Source: Rhodospirillaceae bacterium CCH5-H10
GTDB lineage: Bacteria > Pseudomonadota > Alphaproteobacteria > Reyranellales > Reyranellaceae
Direction of reading: 5' to 3'
NCBI GenBank assembly: GCA_001557035.1
Contig: LSKJ01000884.1
Coordinates: 1-20,445 of the forward strand
Length of the DNA stretch: 20,445 nt
In this document: in pieces, positions 14,745-20,445 of the stretch
Numbering within the stretch: the stretch's first letter is position 1
Layout of the letters: each line of letters starts with the position of its first letter
Made by a program: the position numbers and the translations under genes
The notes under the pieces: model-generated
Databases searched by the model: none
The model's input: only the letters and a program-made list of their open reading frames with translations
Told to the model about the DNA's origin: nothing

Positions 14745-15851
14745 ATGCGCGTGCTGCTGCACACGCCGCTGAAGGCGCCCGACAACCCCCTGCCTTCGGG
14801 CGACCGCGAGATGGCGCGCGGGCTGCTGCGACTCCTCGAACGTCTCGGCCATGAGGTCCTGATGCCGCGCGCGAGCCGGGTCGCGCCGGGCGCGCCGCCA
14901 GTCGCCACGCATCTCGCCCTGGAGCGACGGGCAAGGGCGCAGGCGGCGCGGCTGATCGATCGTTGGCGGGCGCTGCCGGCCCATCATCCCGAGCGCTTCG
15001 ACCTGTGGTTCACCTACCACTGCTATTACCGCAAGCCCGACTGGCTGGGGCCCGTCGTGTCGCGGGCGCTGGGCATTCCCTATGTGATCGTCGAGGCCTC
15101 GCACGCGCCGCGCCGCGCACAGGGGCCGACACGGATCGGCCATCGCGCGGTCGAGCGTGCGCTGGCGGCGGCGGATCTGGTGCTGACCGTCAATCCGCGC
15201 GACGTGGCTGGCGTGAAGGCGCGGCTGCGTCCCGGCGCGCGTCAGTTCTGGCTGCCGCCCTTCATCGACGTCGCGCCGTTCCGAGTTCCCTCGCGCCGCG
15301 ATCCGGCACAGCCGCCCCTGCTGCTGAGCGTCGGCATGATGCGCACCCGCGACAAGCTCGAGTCCTACCGCGTGCTGGCGCGCGCCTTCGCCTTGCTGGA
15401 GGACAAAGCGTGGCGGGCATTGCTGGTGGGCGACGGGCCGGCGCGCGCTGAAATCGAAGCCTTGATGGCGCCGTTCGGCGCGCGTGTGCGTTTCGCCGGC
15501 GCCGTGCCGCACGGCGAGTTGCCGGCGCTTTACGCAGCGGCGGACCTTTACCTTTGGCCCGCGATCAACGAAGCCTACGGCATGGCCTTTCTCGAAGCCC
15601 AGGCGACCGGCCTGCCCGTCGTCGCCGGCCGCACCGGCGGTGTGCCCGCGGTCGTGGCCGATGGCGTGACCGGCCTGCTGACGCCGATCGGCGATGCAGT
15701 CTCCTTCGCGGCCGCCGTGTCGCGCCTGCTGGATTCAGCGGAAGAGCGTGCGCGGCTGGGCGTCGCTGCGGCCGCGCGCGTGGCCTCCCGGCACGACGAA
15801 CGGGCCGCCGCCCACGCGCTGGCCGCCGCCCTGGCGACCTTGCGGCGATGA
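14745..15851 (+). CDS. GT4-family glycosyltransferase
   Basis: The 368-residue product is a second GT4-type glycosyltransferase, distinct from the one before it. The first Rossmann domain begins MRVLLHTPLKAPDNPLPSGD (1-20), and the linker leads to LLLSVGMMRTRDK (192-204), LLVGDGPAR (226-234) and the nucleotide-sugar site INEAYGMAFLEAQATGLPVV (274-293). Here the EX7E pair is the standard Glu276 and Glu284. GGAG lies within the end of the preceding gene and its TAG, two bases before this ATG region, so coupling is likely. The stop overlaps the next gene as ATGA. Its product is probably part of the same glycan as its neighbours; the linkage is unknown. Confidence 0.88.
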   Translation: MRVLLHTPLKAPDNPLPSGDREMARGLLRLLERLGHEVLMPRASRVAPGAPPVATHLALERRARAQAARLIDRWRALPAHHPERFDLWFTYHCYYRKPDWLGPVVSRALGIPYVIVEASHAPRRAQGPTRIGHRAVERALAAADLVLTVNPRDVAGVKARLRPGARQFWLPPFIDVAPFRVPSRRDPAQPPLLLSVGMMRTRDKLESYRVLARAFALLEDKAWRALLVGDGPARAEIEALMAPFGARVRFAGAVPHGELPALYAAADLYLWPAINEAYGMAFLEAQATGLPVVAGRTGGVPAVVADGVTGLLTPIGDAVSFAAAVSRLLDSAEERARLGVAAAARVASRHDERAAAHALAAALATLRR

Positions 15852-16441
15852 GGGCGATACCCTTCGCCGTCCTGCGCCATGCGCCCACGGTCTGGAATGG
15901 CGAGGGCCGGCTGCAGGGTCTCACCGACACCGGCCTCAGCTCGGAAGGCGAGGCGGCGGCGAGGCGCTGGCGCCTGCCGCCGCCGGCCGACGGCTGGATG
16001 CGGGTGAGCAGTCCACTCCAGCGGGCGCGCCGGACGGCCGAGCTCGTGCAGCCTCCGGCAACGGTCGTTCTGGATTCGCGCCTGCGCGAGATGAGCTTCG
16101 GCATCTGGGAAGGCTTTACCGTCGAGCAGCTTCGCGCGACCGGCGGCGAACGGTTCGCGGCAGCGGAAGCGGCGGGGCTCGACTTCCATCCGCCGGGCGG
16201 CGAGTCGCCGCGCATGGCGATGATGCGCCTGTCGGCGTGGAGTTCGACCCTGACCGGGCCGGTCGTTGCCGTATCGCACAAGGCCGCGATCCGGGCGCTG
16301 CTGGCGCTGGCGACCGGCTGGAACATGCTGGGCCGGCCGCCGCACAAGCTCGACTGGAAATGCGCACACTTCTTCGTCGCTTGGGACGAGGGGCGCGTGG
16401 CGATCGAGCGACTGAACGTGCCGCTCGAAGGCACGCCATGA
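15848..16441 (+). CDS. Histidine phosphatase-family protein (phosphoglycerate mutase-like)
   Basis: The 197-residue protein belongs to the histidine phosphatase superfamily. The catalytic LRHAPTVWN (9-17) contains Arg10 and phosphorylated His11; the usual RHG is RHA. Further active-site parts are SSPLQRARRTAE (54-65; Arg59), MSFGIWEGF with general acid Glu81 just before it, and the second histidine His144 in VVAVSHKAAIRALL. All core residues are kept, so it is probably active. Placement between glycosyltransferase genes with ATGA overlaps on both sides suggests it dephosphorylates a sugar-phosphate or nucleotide intermediate of glycan assembly. CobC (alpha-ribazole phosphatase) is an alternative family name, but no cobalamin genes are nearby. 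Confidence 0.87.
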   Translation: MRAIPFAVLRHAPTVWNGEGRLQGLTDTGLSSEGEAAARRWRLPPPADGWMRVSSPLQRARRTAELVQPPATVVLDSRLREMSFGIWEGFTVEQLRATGGERFAAAEAAGLDFHPPGGESPRMAMMRLSAWSSTLTGPVVAVSHKAAIRALLALATGWNMLGRPPHKLDWKCAHFFVAWDEGRVAIERLNVPLEGTP

Positions 16442-17586
16442 CGGCGCGCGTGTTCTTCTACGTGCAGCATCTGCTCGGCATCGGCCATCTGCGCCGCGCC
16501 GCGACGCTGGCGCGTGCAATCTCCGCCGGTGGTTTCGACGTGCTGCTGGTCTCGGGCGGCGCGCCGGTCGACGGGCTGGCGCTGGGCGGGGCACGCCTCC
16601 ATCAGTTGCCGCCGCTGCGCGCGGCCGATTCGCGGCTGAAGGAGCTGGCGCGACTCGACGGCACGCCGGTCGACGACGGCTTCAAGGCGAAGCGAACCCG
16701 GCAGCTGCTCGACCTGTTCGAGACCGAGGAGCCTGACATTCTGCTGACCGAGCAGTTTCCGTTCGGGCGCACGCAGCTTCGCTTCGAACTGATGCCCCTG
16801 CTCGACGCCGCGCAGGATCGGGCCTCGGCACCGTGGATCGTCTCGTCGATCCGCGACGTGCTGCGCCGTACCGCTTCGCCCGCACGGGTCGACGAGATGG
16901 TGCAGACCTTCGAGGCCTTCGACGCCGTGCTCGTCCATGCCGACCCCGCGCTCGTGAGACTCGACGAGAGCTTTCCGGCCTGGCCCGACATCCAGGACCG
17001 CGCGCTCTACACCGGCTACGTCGCCGATGCGGGCATGGAACCCTCGCCGGAGACCGACGTGGGCAAGGGCGAGGTGATCGTGTCGGCCGGCGGTGGCGCC
17101 GTCGGGGCGCCGCTACTTCATGCCGCCATCGCCGCGCGACCGCTTTCGCCGCTGGCCGATCGCCGCTGGCGCCTGCTGGTCGGACCGAACATGCCGGATG
17201 TCGAAGTGGCAGCGCTGCAGGCGTCGGCGGGAGAGAACGTCATCGTCGAGCCGGTGCGCGCCGATTTTCCGTCATTGCTGCGTAACGCGGCTCTTTCCAT
17301 TTCACAGGCGGGCTACAACACCGTGGTCGAGACGCTCTGTCATGGTGATCGCGCCGTGCTGGTGCCGTTCGGCACGGCGCGCGAAACCGAGCAGGCCGAT
17401 CGCGCGAGGGTGCTGGTCGAGCGCGGCATGGTCGCTGCCGTCGCGCCGGACGATCTCTCGCCGGCAAGCCTCGCGGCGGCGATCACCAGGGCCTGGGCCG
17501 GTCCTTCGATCCGCAGCTTTCCGCCGGTCGATGCAAAGGGTGCCGCCGCCACGGTCGCGGCGCTGAAACAGATGGTGTCGCCATGA
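16438..17586 (+). CDS. MurG-like glycosyltransferase family protein (second paralogue)
   Basis: The 382-residue protein resembles the product at 12177: GIGHLRRAATLARAI (14-28), SSIRDVLRRT (136-145), ALYTGYV (189-195), VIVSAGGGAVGAPL (213-226) and the donor-site block SQAGYNTVVETLCHGDRAVLVP (289-310), followed by ETEQADRA as the family sugar-nucleotide contact region. It fits the predicted glycosyltransferase group with a MurG-type C-terminal domain. No membrane segment is seen. It overlaps the histidine phosphatase gene and the deacetylase gene by 4 bp each (ATGA). The two paralogues probably arose by duplication and may act on successive steps, but their order is unknown. Confidence 0.83.
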   Translation: MTARVFFYVQHLLGIGHLRRAATLARAISAGGFDVLLVSGGAPVDGLALGGARLHQLPPLRAADSRLKELARLDGTPVDDGFKAKRTRQLLDLFETEEPDILLTEQFPFGRTQLRFELMPLLDAAQDRASAPWIVSSIRDVLRRTASPARVDEMVQTFEAFDAVLVHADPALVRLDESFPAWPDIQDRALYTGYVADAGMEPSPETDVGKGEVIVSAGGGAVGAPLLHAAIAARPLSPLADRRWRLLVGPNMPDVEVAALQASAGENVIVEPVRADFPSLLRNAALSISQAGYNTVVETLCHGDRAVLVPFGTARETEQADRARVLVERGMVAAVAPDDLSPASLAAAITRAWAGPSIRSFPPVDAKGAAATVAALKQMVSP

Positions 17587-18362
17587 ACCGTTGGCAGGCG
17601 CTCGCCGACGAGGCCGAGCGTTGGGGCGAGGCGGGCCGCACGGCCGATCTGTGGTGGCGCGACGACGACGCCGTCGATGTCGGCGAGCCGCTCGATCGCC
17701 TCCTCGCCATTGCGCGCGAGACCGGAACGCCGCTCGCGCTGGCGGTCGTGCCCGCCAGGGCCACGGCCGCGCTGGCCAGCCGTCTCGCCGACGAGCCGGA
17801 CGTGGACGTGCTGCAGCATGGCTATGCGCACACCAACCATGCCGTAGCCCCGGAGAAGAAGATCGAGATCGGCCTGCAGCGGCCGGCGATGCTGACCCTG
17901 GGAGAACTCGGCACGGGCTGGATGGCGCTGGAGCAACTGTTCGGATCGCGCGCGCTCCCCGTCATGGTACCGCCCTGGAACCGCATTGCGCCGGTCCTCG
18001 TGCCGACCTTGCCGGAGATCGGCTATCGCGGCCTGTCGACCTTCGGGCCGCGTCCGCGTGTCCATCCGGTGCGCGGCCTGCTGCAGGTCAACACGCATGT
18101 CGACCTGATCGACTGGAAGGGCGGCCGCCGGTTCGCCGGCGAGGAGGCCGTGCTCGACGCGCTGGTCGCGTCGCTTGCGCGCGCGCGCGCGGGCGACGGC
18201 GAACCGGTCGGCGTGCTCAGTCATCATCTTGCGATGGACGCCGGGGCATGGGATTTCCTAAGGTCGTTGTGGGAAATAACGAAGACACTGGAGAATGTCC
18301 GTGTGCAGGGCGCGCGCGCGCTGTTCGGTGTTGAAGTCAGGGGTCAGGGAGGGCGCGGGTGA
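17583..18362 (+). CDS. Polysaccharide deacetylase-family protein (NodB-like fold)
   Basis: The 259-residue protein carries divergent NodB-type motifs: LWWRDDDAV (23-31; Asp27-Asp29) in place of TFDDG, VLQHGYAHTNH (77-86; metal-type His79 and His83, plus His86), MVPPWNRI (128-135) and VLSHHLAMD (211-219). Such enzymes remove N- or O-acetyl groups from polysaccharides or lipid-linked sugars. There is no signal peptide, so if active it may work on a cytoplasmic, lipid- or nucleotide-linked sugar. The ATG overlaps the previous stop (ATGA), and its TGA overlaps the GTG of the next gene. The last ~10 residues are Gly/Arg rich and unconserved-looking. Confidence 0.83.
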   Translation: MNRWQALADEAERWGEAGRTADLWWRDDDAVDVGEPLDRLLAIARETGTPLALAVVPARATAALASRLADEPDVDVLQHGYAHTNHAVAPEKKIEIGLQRPAMLTLGELGTGWMALEQLFGSRALPVMVPPWNRIAPVLVPTLPEIGYRGLSTFGPRPRVHPVRGLLQVNTHVDLIDWKGGRRFAGEEAVLDALVASLARARAGDGEPVGVLSHHLAMDAGAWDFLRSLWEITKTLENVRVQGARALFGVEVRGQGGRG

Positions 18363-18865
18363 ATTCCGCCGATCTGCGCTATCCGCAGAAGACGCTGGTT
18401 GCGGACTATACGCGTGCGGCGACGGGCGTCGCCCTGTGCGGCGCACCTCTGCTTCTCCTCGACGTGAACCGCTGGCTGGCGGCCATCCTGCTGGCGGGCC
18501 TAGCGCTGTTTGCGCTGTTTCTCGTCCGTACGGCGCTTCGGCACCGGACGCGCTACGTGTTCAGTCCGGACACGCTCTGCGCGGACGGGCCGGGCGGCAC
18601 GCTGGTGGAGTGGAACCGGCTCGACCGGCTGAAGCTCAGCTATTTCTCGACCAAGCGAGACCGGTCTGATGGCTGGATGCAACTCAGTGTCGGTTCGACA
18701 GGTAGCAGGTTGATAAAGGTCGATTCCGCCCTGGAGGGCTTTCACGATATCGTGGAGCGGGCGGCGCAGGCGGCCGAGGCCACGGGTGCGCCGCTCAGCG
18801 ACGCGACGCGGGCTAATCTGAGGTCGATGGGCATCGTGGTCGTGGGTCAGGAAGAAACGGTATGA
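18359..18865 (+). CDS. Small two-TM membrane protein, hypothetical
   Basis: I do not recognise a named family for this 168-residue protein. Two hydrophobic helices lie at about 19-34 and 39-57 (VALCGAPLLLL and LAAILLAGLALFALFLV), followed by RTALRHRTRYVFSPDTL and a soluble C-terminal part. The segments YVFSPDTLCADGP, LVEWNRLDRLKL and WMQLSVGSTGSRLIKVDSALEGF have the look of a bacterial PH-like domain (as in YdbS-type proteins), but this is only a resemblance. The GTG at 18359 is chosen because GGGAGGG is well placed upstream and the frame overlaps the deacetylase stop (GTGA). It is coupled to the downstream ABC ATPase by another ATGA overlap. Confidence 0.72.
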   Translation: MNSADLRYPQKTLVADYTRAATGVALCGAPLLLLDVNRWLAAILLAGLALFALFLVRTALRHRTRYVFSPDTLCADGPGGTLVEWNRLDRLKLSYFSTKRDRSDGWMQLSVGSTGSRLIKVDSALEGFHDIVERAAQAAEATGAPLSDATRANLRSMGIVVVGQEETV

Positions 18866-20445
18866 ACGATCTGCTGCGCGTCGAGGACCTGACCGTCGAA
18901 TTCGGCGTGCATGAAGGCGTGTTGCGCGCCGTCGACAAGGTCTCCTTCTCAATCCCGCCCGGCGGCACGGTGGCGCTGGTCGGCGAATCGGGCTCCGGCA
19001 AGTCGGTCTGCAGCCAGGCCATCATGGGCCTGCTGCCCCGCACGGCGAAGATCACCACCGGCTCGATCCTCTTCCAGGATCCGCGTGTCAGCGAAGGCGT
19101 CGTCGACATCGCGCGCCTCGATCGCGCCGGTGCCGAGATGCGGCGCATCCGCGGCGGCCAGATTTCAATCATCTTCCAGGAGCCGATGACCTCGCTGTCG
19201 GCGCTGCACACGGTGGGCGACCAGATCGGCGAGGCGGTCGAGCTGCACGGCGCCCGGCCGGGCGGCCCGCTCGGCGGCAAGAACGGGCGCAAACTCAGCC
19301 GCGCCGAGATCGATGCGCTCACGGTCGACATGCTGCGCATGGTCGGCTTTCCCGACCCGAAGCGGGCGTTGCGCACTTATCCGTTCGAGCTGTCGGGCGG
19401 CCTGCGCCAGCGGGCGATGATCGCGATGGCGCTGGTCTGCCGGCCGGCCCTGCTGATCGCCGACGAGCCGACCACTGCGCTCGACGTCACCATCCAGGCC
19501 CAGATCCTGCGCCTCATGAAGGATCTGCAGTCCGAGCTGGGCATGGCGCTGCTGATGATCACCCACGATCTCGGGGTGGTCGCCAACGTCGCCGACGACG
19601 TGGTGGTGATGTATCGCGGCAAGGTCGTCGAATCGGGCGATCTGCACGACATCTTCCGCGATCCGCAGCATCCCTATCTCCGCGCGCTGCTTCACGCGGT
19701 GCCGCGCTTCGACATGAAGCCCGGCGAGCGGCTGCAGCCGATCCGCGAGATCAAGGGTACGACCGGCCATCTGTTGAAGGAAAAACCGGTCTCGTCACCG
19801 ACTGAGACCTTCAATTCCGACGCGCCGGTGCTCAAGGTGCGTCACGTCACCAAGACCTTTCGCATCCGCAAGGCCGACACGCTGATGGAACAGCTGATGG
19901 GCGGCGGCACGACGCGCGCCATCCGCGCCGTCAACGACGTGAGCTTCGACGTCATGCGGGGCGAGTGCCTGGGCCTCGTCGGCGAATCGGGCTGCGGCAA
20001 GACCACGCTCAGCAAGATGCTGATGCGCGGCATCTCGGCAGATGCGGGCCAGGGCGGCCGGGTGATCTTCGACGACTGGGGCCGCAAGATCGACGTGATG
20101 AGCCTCGAGGGCGAGGAGCTGAACCGCTTCCGCACCAAGCTTCAGTTCATCTTCCAGGACCCGTTCGGCTCGCTCAACCCGCGCATGACGGTGTTCGACA
20201 TCCTGGTCGAGCCGCTGGTGATCCATAAGGTCGGCGACGATGCCTACCGCCGCGAGATGGTCGCCGAACTGATGGAAATGGTCGGCCTCGACCGCCGCCA
20301 CCTCAGCCGCTATCCGCACTCCTTCTCCGGCGGCCAGCGCCAGCGCATCGGCATCGCCCGCGCGCTTGCACTGCGCCCCGACATGCTGATCTGCGACGAG
20401 CCGGTCTCGGCGCTCGACGTCTCGATCCAGGCCCAGATCCTGAAC
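18862..20445 (+). CDS. Double-NBD peptide/nickel-type ABC transporter ATPase (3' truncated by window)
   Basis: The reading frame from ATG 18862 stays open to the last base (528 residues), so the 3' end is outside the window. It fuses two Opp/Dpp-type ATPase domains, as in YejF, GsiA or fused DppD-DppF. NBD1 has Walker A GESGSGKS (41-48), signature [15 protein letters not shown] (177-191) and [12 protein letters not shown], followed by the oligopeptide-type [13 protein letters not shown] (269-281). NBD2 has GESGCGKT (374-381), signature [15 protein letters not shown] and [10 protein letters not shown]. All catalytic residues are present in both. AGGAAG precedes the ATG, which overlaps the previous stop (ATGA). 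Permease genes may follow outside the window. Substrate (dipeptide, oligopeptide or related) is unresolved. Confidence 0.92.
   Translation, partial: MNDLLRVEDLTVEFGVHEGVLRAVDKVSFSIPPGGTVALVGESGSGKSVCSQAIMGLLPRTAKITTGSILFQDPRVSEGVVDIARLDRAGAEMRRIRGGQISIIFQEPMTSLSALHTVGDQIGEAVELHGARPGGPLGGKNGRKLSRAEIDALTVDMLRMVGFPDPKRALRTYPFELSGGLRQRAMIAMALVCRPALLIADEPTTALDVTIQAQILRLMKDLQSELGMALLMITHDLGVVANVADDVVVMYRGKVVESGDLHDIFRDPQHPYLRALLHAVPRFDMKPGERLQPIREIKGTTGHLLKEKPVSSPTETFNSDAPVLKVRHVTKTFRIRKADTLMEQLMGGGTTRAIRAVNDVSFDVMRGECLGLVGESGCGKTTLSKMLMRGISADAGQGGRVIFDDWGRKIDVMSLEGEELNRFRTKLQFIFQDPFGSLNPRMTVFDILVEPLVIHKVGDDAYRREMVAELMEMVGLDRRHLSRYPHSFSGGQRQRIGIARALALRPDMLICDEPVSALDVSIQAQILN

Overview
This is a GC-rich, gene-dense chromosomal window with ordinary housekeeping genes. 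The codon bias, the rph/hrcA divergon, the rdgB-hemW order and the gene families suggest an alphaproteobacterium, perhaps of the Rhodospirillales/Reyranella kind. That placement is inference from style and gene order, not a database match. I see no rRNA, tRNA, CRISPR array, integrase or transposase.

Bases 1-5332: a leftward set, rph-rdgB-hemW-substrate-binding protein, is chained by 1-4 bp overlaps. It diverges at about 3411-3531 from rightward hrcA. hrcA has a good sigma-70-type promoter that places the transcription start almost on the ATG. hrcA converges on a leftward YkuD-type L,D-transpeptidase-like gene, with no grpE between them. Bases 5385-8305: a fumarylacetoacetase-family hydrolase (+) converges on a YpfJ-type zinc metallopeptidase (-), which diverges from xthA (+) and a small GlsB/YeaQ-type membrane protein (+). 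The two convergent gaps (4639-4720 and 6087-6212) hold inverted copies of the same 37-nt structured element. The copies match at 35 of 37 bases, and both differences fall in the hairpin loop.

Bases 8302-12005: a leftward trio encodes a 906-residue ABC-exporter-like protein, a stand-alone cyclic-nucleotide-binding-domain protein and a small SAM methyltransferase. The ABC protein is the most unusual item. Its nucleotide-binding region is about twice the normal length. Its Walker A, signature, Walker B and switch-His positions all depart from consensus. An [ST]-[VL]-x-[DE]-N-[LI]-L-F-G motif occurs three times instead of once.

Bases 12177-20445: diverging from it is a rightward chain of eight genes with very short gaps or 4-bp overlaps: a MurG-like glycosyltransferase, two GT4 glycosyltransferases, a histidine-phosphatase-family protein, a second MurG-like glycosyltransferase, a polysaccharide deacetylase, a small two-TM protein, and a double-NBD peptide/nickel-type ABC ATPase that runs off the window end. 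The first six look like a surface-glycan or glycolipid assembly set. With the divergent ABC/cNMP/methyltransferase trio they could form one envelope system in which the atypical ABC protein acts as a regulated or non-hydrolysing transporter. That link is a hypothesis from adjacency and motif content.
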